Of a DNA stretch of 64,000 nt, positions 27,142 through 34,064 are shown one piece after another. How positions within the stretch are numbered: position 1 is the first letter of the stretch; every line of letters starts with the position of its first letter. Source of the stretch: Candidatus Merdisoma merdipullorum (GTDB taxonomy: Bacteria; Bacillota; Clostridia; Lachnospirales; Lachnospiraceae); assembly GCA_018715645.1 (NCBI GenBank), contig DVLE01000015.1, forward strand, positions 62,001 to 126,000, given 5' to 3'. Made by a program: the position numbers and the translations under genes. The notes under the pieces were generated by a model, which ran no database searches, was not told the DNA's origin, and was given only the letters and a program-made list of their open reading frames with translations.

Positions 27142-28404
27142 ATGAAAACAAAGGCACTGAGACTTTACGGCAAAGAAGATCTGAGACTGGAGGAGTTTGA
27201 ACTTCCGGAGCCGAAGGACGATGAGATACTGGCAAAGGTGGTATCCGACAGTATCTGTATGTCTTCCTATAAGGCAGCGATGCAGGGCGCGGATCACAAG
27301 CGTGTGCCGGACGATGTGGCGGAGCATCCGACCATCATCGGCCATGAGTTCTGCGGCGAGCTGATCAAGGTAGGCTCCAAGTGGGCCGGTGAATTTAAGG
27401 CAGGAGAGAAGTTCTCCATTCAGCCTGCTCTGAATTACAAGGGAAGCCTGGCTGCTCCGGGATATTCCTACCAGTTTATCGGCGGAGATGCGACCTATGT
27501 TATTATCCCCAACGAGGTTATGGAGATGGGCTGCCTGCTTCATTATGCGGGAGACAATTATTTCGGAGGCTCTCTGACTGAGCCCCTGTCCTGCGTGGCA
27601 GGAACCTTCCATGCGATGTATCATGCCACCAGAGGAAAATATGAGCATGACATGGGAATCCGGGAAGGCGGAAAAATGGCGATCCTGGCAGGCGTAGGTC
27701 CCATGGGACTCGCCGCTATCGACTATATTATTCACTGCGACAGAAGACCGTCCCTTCTGGTTGTCACAGATATTGACGACGCAAGACTGGCCCGCGCGGA
27801 GCAGATGCTTTCCCCGAAGGAAGCCGAGGAGAACGGCATCCGTCTTGTATATGCCAATACAGGAAAGGTAGAAAATGATCATGAATTTATGATGAATTTT
27901 ACGGACGGAACCGGCTATGATGATGTACTCGTATTCGCGCCGGTAGCCCCGGTCGTAGAGCTGGCGGACAGCATTCTTGCGCAGGATGGCTGCCTGAACT
28001 TCTTCGCTGGTCCTTCCAATCCGGAATTTTCCGCCAAGTTCAACTTTTACAATGTGCATTACTCCGGAACTCATGTGGTGGGAACCTCCGGCGGAAACAC
28101 AGACGATATGAAGGAATGCCTGGCTATGATCGGAGAAGGAAAGCTCGATCCGGCTATCCTGGTAACCCATATCGGCGGCCTGGATGTGGCGAGAGAGACG
28201 ACGCTGAACCTGCCCCATGTTCCGGGCGGAAAGAAGCTCATCTACACCCATATCTCTCTGCCGCTGACTGCAATCGCTGATTTTGAGGAGAAGGGCAAGA
28301 CCGATCCGCTGTTCGCAAAGCTGGCCGAACTGGTAGCAAAGACAAATGGCCTGTGGAACTCTGAGGCAGAGAAGTACCTGCTTGAGAACGCGCCTGCGAT
28401 CTAG
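27142..28404 (+). CDS. Zinc-type alcohol dehydrogenase, L-sorbose-1-phosphate reductase (SorE)-like
   Basis: A 420-residue medium-chain dehydrogenase. The N-terminal catalytic domain has SICMSSYKAAMQG with the zinc-ligand Cys, then IGHEFCGE; the nucleotide domain has AILAGVGPMGLAAIDY, followed by VTDIDDARL. The overall pattern, including long insertions after the zinc site and NFFAGPSNPEF, recalls SorE-type sorbose-1-phosphate reductases, from memory. It is third in the operon with an SDR enzyme and a PHP protein. Together they could interconvert ketose and polyol phosphates. The exact substrate is inference. Confidence 0.76.
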   Translation: MKTKALRLYGKEDLRLEEFELPEPKDDEILAKVVSDSICMSSYKAAMQGADHKRVPDDVAEHPTIIGHEFCGELIKVGSKWAGEFKAGEKFSIQPALNYKGSLAAPGYSYQFIGGDATYVIIPNEVMEMGCLLHYAGDNYFGGSLTEPLSCVAGTFHAMYHATRGKYEHDMGIREGGKMAILAGVGPMGLAAIDYIIHCDRRPSLLVVTDIDDARLARAEQMLSPKEAEENGIRLVYANTGKVENDHEFMMNFTDGTGYDDVLVFAPVAPVVELADSILAQDGCLNFFAGPSNPEFSAKFNFYNVHYSGTHVVGTSGGNTDDMKECLAMIGEGKLDPAILVTHIGGLDVARETTLNLPHVPGGKKLIYTHISLPLTAIADFEEKGKTDPLFAKLAELVAKTNGLWNSEAEKYLLENAPAI

Positions 28405-28417
28405 GTTTTCTAAAGAG

Positions 28418-28870
28418 ATGATGAATGCTTTTGAACAACTGCTTGGAAATCGAATATTTGTATGCGCGGTAACGGGCTGGTTTGTAGCTCAGCTTTTGAA
28501 GACCATCATTCATGTGCTGGTGACAGGAAAGTTTGAACCGGAACGTCTGACAGGCTCCGGGGGAATGCCAAGCTCCCATTCTTCCACAGTGTGCGCTATG
28601 GCTACGGCTGCGGGACGGCTTTATGGTCTGGGTTCCTTTGAGTTTGCGGTGACTGTGATTCTGGCGATTATCGTGATGCACGACGCGATGGGCGTGCGTC
28701 TGGAGACCGGAAAGCAGGCAAAGCTTATCAATGAGATCGTCGATACCTTCAAGACCATGAGCGGGAAAACCCTTGCAGAAGAAAAACTGAAGGAGTTTGT
28801 AGGGCATACGCCGCTTCAGGTGCTGATAGGAGCCATCCTGGGCATTGTCATCGGCTTCCTGGCAGTATAA
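28418..28870 (+). CDS. Divergent PAP2 family protein (DUF212, YuiD-like)
   Basis: A 150-residue membrane protein with three to four TM helices. The DUF212 signatures are GGMPSSHSSTVCAMATAAG, IVMHDAMGVRLETGKQA and the loop KLINEI. The family is distantly related to acid phosphatase/PAP2 enzymes; its role is unknown. Starts at 28418 and 28421 are both possible behind AAAGAG. The frame continues upstream into the dehydrogenase gene but that part is not credible. Confidence 0.85.
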   Translation: MMNAFEQLLGNRIFVCAVTGWFVAQLLKTIIHVLVTGKFEPERLTGSGGMPSSHSSTVCAMATAAGRLYGLGSFEFAVTVILAIIVMHDAMGVRLETGKQAKLINEIVDTFKTMSGKTLAEEKLKEFVGHTPLQVLIGAILGIVIGFLAV

Positions 28871-28913
28871 AAAGGTATAAAGCGTAAAAAACACAGAGCA
28901 ATTTAAGAAAGAG

Positions 28914-28992
28914 CGCCGCAGGATCACTCATGCTTAGTGATCCTGCGGCGTATAAAAATTTTGCCGCAGGACATACTATTCTTGCCGCAGGA
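28914..28992 (+). terminator. 15-bp perfect hairpin plus repeated GCCGCAGGA motifs
   Basis: CGCCGCAGGATCACT (28914-28928) pairs perfectly with 28936-28950 across a 7-nt loop, but only TATAAAAATTTT follows. GCCGCAGGA, part of the left arm, recurs at 28963-28971 and 28984-28992, so the right arm could pair with any of the three copies. It is probably the terminator of the DUF212 gene, with switching potential. The 339-nt gap 28871-29209 also holds the iron-type promoter and operators listed separately. Confidence 0.6.
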
Positions 28993-29040
28993 GTCGTTAA
29001 CTTACGGCGGATTATTGAGAATATTTATCAGCTATACGGC

Positions 29041-29098
29041 TTGAAAGGCAAAGGATTCTGTGGTAAGATAGCAGCATGAAAGTTAGTTTGAACTAACT
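29041..29098 (+). promoter_or_regulatory. Promoter and perfect DtxR-like operator of the iron block
   Basis: TTGAAA (29041-29046), 17 nt, TAAGAT (29064-29069) is the promoter. A perfect 18-bp palindrome, AGTTAGTT-TG-AACTAACT (29081-29098), sits just after the expected transcript start. Its half-site GTTAG/CTAAC recurs before the DUF2325 gene and feoB. Binding by a DtxR/MntR-like metalloregulator is inferred. Confidence 0.65.
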
Positions 29099-29100
29099 AA

Positions 29101-29128
29101 AAAGGAATCCTTATCAGGGATTCTTTTT
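29101..29128 (+). terminator. Short terminator between promoter and the DUF2325 gene
   Basis: GAATCC (29105-29110) pairs with GGATTC (29118-29123), extended by AAAG with the following T5. It is preceded by the promoter and followed by the gene, so it could attenuate, or end a ~50-nt RNA. Confidence 0.6.
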
Positions 29129-29135
29129 CTGAGAT

Positions 29136-29163
29136 TTGAAGTTAGATGAAACTAACATATTGA
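29136..29163 (+). promoter_or_regulatory. Second iron-type operator, within a weak promoter
   Basis: AGTTAGAT-GA-AACTAACA (29140-29157) repeats the 18-bp operator upstream with two arm changes. It fills the spacer between TTGAAG (29136-29141) and TATTGA (29158-29163). Confidence 0.5.
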
Positions 29164-29209
29164 GACGCAGTGATTTCAGCCTTTTATGGGGAAGAGAGGA
29201 AAGACGTGT

Positions 29210-29488
29210 ATGAGTATTGTGATTATCGGAGGACACGACCGAATGGTCCGCCAGTACCATGACATTTGCAAAGCGTATAAATGTAAGGCGAAGGTCTTTA
29301 CCCAGATGACAGGAGATTTGAAAAAGCAGGTGGGAAAGCCGGATCTGTTTGTATTGTTTACGAATACGGTGTCTCATAAAATGGTAAAATGCGCGCTGGA
29401 GGAAGCGAAGAGAAATAATATCGAAGTGATCCGCAGTCATACCAGCAGCCGGGCGGCCCTCGAAGAAATTTTGAGGAACTGCTGCTGA
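29210..29488 (+). CDS. DUF2325 domain protein
   Basis: A 92-residue protein of the DUF2325 family: it opens MSIVIIGGHDRMVRQY and has the conserved FTNTVSHKM and SHTSSRAALEEIL segments in a Rossmann-like half domain. The function is unknown. In clostridia it often accompanies DUF3793 and Feo genes, as here, and iron-type operators precede it. ATG 29210 has AGAGGAAAG upstream; its stop overlaps the next start (TGATG). Confidence 0.8.
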   Translation: MSIVIIGGHDRMVRQYHDICKAYKCKAKVFTQMTGDLKKQVGKPDLFVLFTNTVSHKMVKCALEEAKRNNIEVIRSHTSSRAALEEILRNCC

Positions 29489-30051
29489 TGGAAGGCGCGC
29501 GTAAGAGACTGGAACGGCTTCTGGCAAATCACTGCGCGCCCGTTATCTGCAGAAAAAAAGCGGCGAATCTGATAGTCGCCGGACAGGAATTTCTGGGATA
29601 TTTGCCGGAGGTGCTGGAGGGCGGCGGGGTTTCCTGGGTAAATCTCTGCGGATGCGGAAAGTGCTGTCATCTTCTCTTTTATGACAGAGAAAGACTGGAA
29701 AACTATCTGAATAAGGAAAGACACCGGGAATTCTTGAAATCGTATGGTTATCAGGAGAGGAGTCTTGCCGGAAAGCTTTCTCGATTGGCGGAACGCTACG
29801 AGGGTTATCAGAAAAAGGAAGGAAAATTTCCTCATGAAATCGGGCTTTTTCTGGAATATCCCCTGGAAGATATTAAGGGCTTTATCGCGCATCAGGGAAA
29901 AGACGCTTTGGAATCCGGGTACTGGAAGGTATACGGAGATGTGGACCAGGCAAGGGAAACCTTCCGGCTGTACGACGGGCTCCGCCAGACGCTGACCTCG
30001 CTTGTGGAAGCGGGTATCAGCCTGCGGGAATGTGCGGCGGAGGCCTGGTAA
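29488..30051 (+). CDS. DUF3793 family protein
   Basis: A 187-residue cytoplasmic protein matching DUF3793 in length and in FPHEIGLFLEYPLEDIKGFI and WKVYGD segments. A CGCGKCCHLL cluster near residue 55 could bind metal. Function unknown; its genes usually sit beside flavodoxin and Feo genes in anaerobic Firmicutes, so iron limitation is the likely setting. It overlaps the DUF2325 gene by one base. Confidence 0.8.
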   Translation: MEGARKRLERLLANHCAPVICRKKAANLIVAGQEFLGYLPEVLEGGGVSWVNLCGCGKCCHLLFYDRERLENYLNKERHREFLKSYGYQERSLAGKLSRLAERYEGYQKKEGKFPHEIGLFLEYPLEDIKGFIAHQGKDALESGYWKVYGDVDQARETFRLYDGLRQTLTSLVEAGISLRECAAEAW

Positions 30052-30089
30052 AGAAAATGGTAGAAGGCCGCAGGCTTTTTATAAAGAAC

Positions 30090-30123
30090 AGCGAAGGTAT
30101 GTCGGGGATTCAGTCCCTTCGCT
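30090..30123 (+). other. Hairpin in the flavodoxin leader
   Basis: AGCGAAGG (30090-30097) pairs with CCTTCGCT (30116-30123) with an inner GGG/CCC helix. No U tract; it may be a processing or stability element. Confidence 0.4.
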
Positions 30124-30159
30124 CCGACGCTGACAGAAAGAAAATGCAGGAGGAAAAAC

Positions 30160-30573
30160 ATGAAAGTAGTATATTGGAGCAGTACAGGAAACACAGAAAA
30201 AATGGCGCAGATGCTTGGCGAGGAGATCGAAAAGCTTGGAGGCGGCGCAGAGGTGGCAGAAGTTGCTTCCGTATCGCCTTCTGATCTGGAGGGCGAAGCT
30301 GTCTTTGCTCTCGGCTGTTCGGCTATGGGAGACGAGGAACTGGACGAGGGAGAGATGGAACCCTTTGTACAGGAGGTCGAGAAATTCGTCTCCGGTAAAA
30401 AAATCGGACTTTTTGGTTCTTATGACTGGGGGGACGGAGAGTGGATGCGCAAATGGGAAGAACGCATGAAAGAAGCGGGAGCCAATGTGGTCGGAACCGT
30501 CATTGCCAACAATGAGCCGGGAGACGGGGATCAGGGAAACCTCGCGGAACTCGCAAAATCTCTCCTGGGCTGA
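30160..30573 (+). CDS. Flavodoxin
   Basis: A 137-residue short-chain flavodoxin that carries electrons on FMN in place of ferredoxin when iron is scarce. The phosphate loop WSSTGNTEKMA is at residues 6-16; ALGCSAMGDEEL and LFGSYDWGDGEW are the two FMN isoalloxazine loops. CAGGAGG precedes the start. Its place between DUF3793 and feoA supports iron-dependent regulation. Confidence 0.93.
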   Translation: MKVVYWSSTGNTEKMAQMLGEEIEKLGGGAEVAEVASVSPSDLEGEAVFALGCSAMGDEELDEGEMEPFVQEVEKFVSGKKIGLFGSYDWGDGEWMRKWEERMKEAGANVVGTVIANNEPGDGDQGNLAELAKSLLG

Positions 30574-30578
30574 AAAAG

Positions 30579-30659
30579 AGTTAGTATTCACAAATTAGTT
30601 ATTGACAACTCTGGTAAAAAGTGCTTATAATACTTAAAGGAAAATGATAGTTATTCTCA
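30579..30659 (+). promoter_or_regulatory. feoA promoter with half-sites and a Fur-like box
   Basis: TTGACA (30602-30607), 18 nt, TATAAT (30626-30631). AGTTAG and TTAGTT half-sites at 30579-30600 lie at and before the -35. TGATAGT-T-ATTCTCA (30645-30659), just after the expected transcript start, matches the 7-1-7 Fur box at 12 of 14 arm positions. Confidence 0.65.
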
Positions 30660-30679
30660 ATTGCTCAAGAGGAGAAAGG

Positions 30680-30904
30680 ATGGAGAGGCGAATGGCACTG
30701 GCGATGATGGAAGTTGGAGAAACGAGGACAATTCAGGAATTTCACGGAAAAGAAGAAGTGAAAAGGCATCTTCAGGATCTCGGCTTTGTGAAAGGAGAAA
30801 GAGTGCAGGTGGTGGGTGAGAATCCCAGCGGCATGATACTCCTTGTAAAAGGAGTAAGAATCGCTCTGAACCGGGGCCTGGCCTCTCAGATTATGGTAGC
30901 GTAG
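30680..30904 (+). CDS. feoA: FeoA-type ferrous iron transport protein (first copy)
   Basis: A 74-residue SH3-like protein of the FeoA family. It keeps VGETRTIQEF, HLQDLGFVKGERVQVV and VRIALNRGLASQIMV. FeoA binds the cytoplasmic side of FeoB and affects its GTPase-linked Fe(II) uptake. ATG 30680 with GAGGAG five nt upstream is chosen; ATG 30692 would also give a normal protein. It precedes a second, more typical FeoA. Confidence 0.85.
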   Translation: MERRMALAMMEVGETRTIQEFHGKEEVKRHLQDLGFVKGERVQVVGENPSGMILLVKGVRIALNRGLASQIMVA

Positions 30905-30944
30905 CCTTAAGCGTTGAGAGAGAAAAAGAGAGGGTGAAAAAGGA

Positions 30945-31163
30945 ATGACACTGAAAGAAATGAAACCGGGGCAGTCCGGCAAGGTGGTATCCATAGGTGA
31001 AAGCGGTCAGTTAAAGCGCAGAATCATGGATATGGGAATCACGCCCGGCGTGGAGGTCAGAGTAATCAAAGTAGCGCCGCTTGGCGATCCGGTGGAAATC
31101 AATGTGCGCGGCTACGAGCTCAGCCTCCGCAAAGAGGAAGCGGCGCGTATCGAAGTGCAGTAA
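30945..31163 (+). CDS. feoA: FeoA-type ferrous iron transport protein (second copy)
   Basis: A 72-residue canonical FeoA: MTLKEMKPGQSGKVVSIG, then RRIMDMGITPGVEV and the GYELSLRKEEA end. The two FeoA proteins differ considerably and may have separate roles on FeoB. The start follows AAAGGA. Confidence 0.9.
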   Translation: MTLKEMKPGQSGKVVSIGESGQLKRRIMDMGITPGVEVRVIKVAPLGDPVEINVRGYELSLRKEEAARIEVQ

Positions 31164-31212
31164 GCAAAGAGGGAACAAAGATTTAGGGTTAAGGCGTGCT
31201 TAACCCGTAATT

Positions 31213-31258
31213 TTGCGCATGATGTTAGCTTAAACTAATTATTGTAAACTAACTATGC
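31213..31258 (+). promoter_or_regulatory. feoB promoter with overlapping DtxR-like operators
   Basis: TTGCGC (31213-31218), 17 nt, TAATTA (31236-31241) is a weak promoter. TGTTAGCT-TA-AACTAATT (31223-31240) fills the spacer and -10, and a second half-site AACTAACT lies at 31247-31254. This is the same motif as at 29081 and 29140. Confidence 0.6.
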
Positions 31259-31281
31259 GGGACGAGTGGAGGAAGACAAAG

Positions 31282-33477
31282 ATGTCATATGTAATTGCGC
31301 TGGCGGGTAATCCCAACTGCGGAAAAACAACATTATTTAACGACCTGACAGGTTCCAGGCAGCGTGTCGGAAACTGGCCGGGCGTGACGGTTGACAAAAA
31401 AGAGGGTACATATAAAAAGAATAAAGAAATCAACATTATGGACCTTCCGGGAACCTATTCCCTGTCCCCGTACTCTGCCGAGGAGATTATCGCCAGAGAT
31501 TATATTGTCATGGAGAAGCCGGATGCGGTGATTGATATTGTGGATGCCACCAGCATCGAGCGTAATCTTTATCTGACGCTTCAGATCATTGAGACCGGGA
31601 TACCGACCGTTGTCGCCCTGAATATGATGGATGAGGTAGAGGCAAGGGGCGACAGGATCAATGCGGAGAAGCTTTCAGAGATTCTGGGTATTCCCGTGGT
31701 TCCGATCGTGGCACGTAAGAGCAAGGGTGTTTCGGAACTCATGGCCCAGGCTGTGGAAGTGGCGAAGGCGAAAAAGACTTCCAGGAAGCTCCCCATCTTT
31801 GACGAAAAGCTGGAGGCGACCATAGCGAAGATCAAGGAAATCCTTGACGCGGCAGGCGAAGCCGACAGCGCGTGGAAAGCTATCAAGCTGCTGGAGAATG
31901 ATGAGAAAATTGCGGAGAAGGTTTCTGCAGAGTTAAAGAGTCAGGCGGAAAAAATCGTGGCCGATGCCTATGGAGCAGGCGCGGACCTTGAGGCTGTCGT
32001 AGCGGATCAGCGCTATCAGTACATCTCGAAGGTCGTCAAAGATACGGTGAAGAAAGGCAGAACTGGTCATGTGGAGACAAAGTCTGACAAGGTAGATAAG
32101 GTTCTGACGAACCGGATTCTGGCTCTGCCGATCTTTGCGGTGGTTATGTATATTCTGTTTGCCTGCACGAACAGCGAGAACTTCCTGTTTCTTGGCATCA
32201 ACAGTCCCGGTATCTGGCTGGCCGGCGTCGTGGAATCTGTCTGGGGCTGGGTGACCGGTCTTGTGAAGGGGCTTGTGGCAAATGCTTCTCCCTGGGTATA
32301 TTCTCTTGTGATCGACGGCATCATGGAAGGTATCGGCGCTGTGCTTGGCTTCCTGCCTCTGATCCTTGTGCTGTATGTACTGGTGTCCTTCCTGGAGGAC
32401 TGCGGATATATGGCCCGCGTAGCCTTCGTACTCGACCGTATTTTCCGTAAATTCGGACTTTCCGGCCGCGCGTTTATCCCGCTGCTTCAGGGCTTCGGCT
32501 GCTCGGTTCCGGCGGTTATGGCCACCCGTACAATGGAATCTGAAAAAGACAGAAAGATCACGACGATCCTGTGCGGGTTTATGCCCTGCGGCGCGAAGCT
32601 GCCGATTTTCGCTCTGATTATCTCTACGCTGTTTGCGGACGGCAATCAGACGGCCCTTACGTTTTCTCTCTATGTATTCAGTATTGTGGTTGCGATTGTC
32701 GTGGCCCTGCTGCTGAATAAGTTTGTATACAGGGACGAAACCTCAAACTTTATTATGGAGCTGCCTCAGTATCGTATCCCGACCGTAAAGACCATTGCTC
32801 TGCATGGCTGGGAGAAGATCAAAGCTTACGCACAGAAGGCCGGAACCGTAATCTTCGTGTCCACAATTCTGATTTGGTTCCTGTCCAACTTTAATGTGGA
32901 TTCCTTCAATGGAAACAACGCGGCCGCCAATGAGGATGGAAGCGTGATGTGTGAGATGGACGACAGCTTTATGGCGTCCCTCGGCAATGTGATTTCTCCG
33001 ATTTTCAGGCCTTTGGGCTTTGGCGAGTGGAGACCGGCAGCGGCTATCGTAACCGGATGGATTGCCAAGGAGAACGTGGTCGTTACTTTCTCGCAGTTAT
33101 ACAGTGAAGACGTTACGCCGGAATATCTGGAAGGCTTTTTCGCCCAGTACAGTCAGGAGGAGCTGGAAGAGCTTGGCTTTGAAGGCGGCGTATATGACGC
33201 GGAAGCGGCTCCGGACATTTATTCCGAAAGCATCCTGTTTGAGGGAGCTGACGAGAATGCCCTGCCGACTTTGAAGGAGGATATTCCGACCAAGTCTGCG
33301 GCCTATGCTTACATGATATTCAACCTTCTGTGTATGCCCTGCTTCGCGGCAGTCGGCGCGATGAAGCGTGAGCTGAAGACATGGAAAGAGCTTGGCAAGG
33401 CTGTCGGAGTCCAGATGCTGACCGCGTATGTGGTAGGCCTGCTGGTAAATGTAGTCGGAGGACTGTTTCTAAACTAA
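31282..33477 (+). CDS. feoB: Ferrous iron transport protein B
   Basis: A 731-residue Fe(II) permease with an N-terminal G-protein. The G1 motif GNPNCGKTT, G3 DLPG and G4 NMMD are in residues 8-125; a helical insertion (150-260) follows; then about eight TM helices with the two gate repeats (LLQGFGCSVPAVMATRT near 410 and CGFMPCGAKLPIF near 432). A Glu/Asp-rich loop near 610-660 lies before the last TM helices. ATG 31282 behind GGAGGAAG is used. It belongs with the FeoA, Cys-rich and Fur-like genes around it. Confidence 0.97.
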   Translation: MSYVIALAGNPNCGKTTLFNDLTGSRQRVGNWPGVTVDKKEGTYKKNKEINIMDLPGTYSLSPYSAEEIIARDYIVMEKPDAVIDIVDATSIERNLYLTLQIIETGIPTVVALNMMDEVEARGDRINAEKLSEILGIPVVPIVARKSKGVSELMAQAVEVAKAKKTSRKLPIFDEKLEATIAKIKEILDAAGEADSAWKAIKLLENDEKIAEKVSAELKSQAEKIVADAYGAGADLEAVVADQRYQYISKVVKDTVKKGRTGHVETKSDKVDKVLTNRILALPIFAVVMYILFACTNSENFLFLGINSPGIWLAGVVESVWGWVTGLVKGLVANASPWVYSLVIDGIMEGIGAVLGFLPLILVLYVLVSFLEDCGYMARVAFVLDRIFRKFGLSGRAFIPLLQGFGCSVPAVMATRTMESEKDRKITTILCGFMPCGAKLPIFALIISTLFADGNQTALTFSLYVFSIVVAIVVALLLNKFVYRDETSNFIMELPQYRIPTVKTIALHGWEKIKAYAQKAGTVIFVSTILIWFLSNFNVDSFNGNNAAANEDGSVMCEMDDSFMASLGNVISPIFRPLGFGEWRPAAAIVTGWIAKENVVVTFSQLYSEDVTPEYLEGFFAQYSQEELEELGFEGGVYDAEAAPDIYSESILFEGADENALPTLKEDIPTKSAAYAYMIFNLLCMPCFAAVGAMKRELKTWKELGKAVGVQMLTAYVVGLLVNVVGGLFLN

Positions 33478-33532
33478 GAAGGTATTTATCATTTCCGCAG
33501 GACATGATATAATGACAAGAAAGGAACAGAAC

Positions 33533-33784
33533 ATGAGTCAGGAAAGGATCATCAGCCGCCTGAAAGAGCAGGGATTTCGGATTACGAAGCAAAGAAGACT
33601 GATTATTGGCGCTATACTGGAAAATGACTGTTCCTGCTGCAAGGAGATCTATTATCAGGTCAGAGAAAAAGACCATAAGGTGGGCATGGCCACTGTATAC
33701 CGGATGATAAAGACTTTAGAGGAGGCAGGCGTCATTGACCGAAGGAACATGTATCGGATTGGAGATATAAAGGAGGAAGGTTAG
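33533..33784 (+). CDS. Fur-family protein reduced to its DNA-binding half
   Basis: An 83-residue protein that contains only the winged-helix part of Fur: LKEQGFRITKQRRLIIGAI, then EIYYQVREKD, MATVYRMIKTLEEAG and MYRIGD. The C-terminal dimerisation and zinc/iron-binding half is absent because a stop follows, with a perfectly placed ribosome binding site for the next gene, so this is not simple decay at the gene end. A CSCC segment near residue 36 is a possible metal site. It may compete with a full Fur or regulate feo directly; role inferred. Confidence 0.78.
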   Translation: MSQERIISRLKEQGFRITKQRRLIIGAILENDCSCCKEIYYQVREKDHKVGMATVYRMIKTLEEAGVIDRRNMYRIGDIKEEG

Positions 33785-33785
33785 T

Positions 33786-33950
33786 GTGACAGACATCATA
33801 GTACTCTTGGTGATTGCAGTGGCTTTATTCTTCTGCATCCGTTCTATCATCCGCAACAAAAAGCGGGGAATTTCTTCCTGCGGGTGTACCGGCTGCAGCG
33901 GATGCGGCGGTTCCTGCTCCTGCGGGGGAAATGAATCAGCGCGTCACTGA
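33786..33950 (+). CDS. FeoB-associated Cys-rich membrane protein
   Basis: A 54-residue protein starting at GTG 33786, nine nt after AGGAGG. One TM helix (residues 4-20, IIVLLVIAVALFF) is followed by a basic stretch (RNKKRG) and a Cys-rich tail with eight cysteines (GCTGCSGCGGSCSCGG). This matches the small FeoB-associated Cys-rich family found next to feoB in Firmicutes, thought to bind iron at the membrane. It is separated from the Fur-like gene by one base. Confidence 0.88.
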   Translation: MTDIIVLLVIAVALFFCIRSIIRNKKRGISSCGCTGCSGCGGSCSCGGNESARH

Positions 33951-33972
33951 AAGTATTTTTCAGCAAACTTAC

Positions 33973-34012
33973 GGGAGCTGTCGGAGTTCTTTTCCGGCAG
34001 CTTCCTTCTATT
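33973..34012 (+). terminator. Terminator of the feo genes
   Basis: A 13-bp stem with G-U pairs (33973-33985 with 33993-34005) and loop GTTCTTT, followed by TTCTATTTG. Confidence 0.65.
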
Positions 34013-34064
34013 TGCCCGGAAAGCAGAATAAAATGAAAGGAAATCAGGTACAGGTCGTGTTGAA

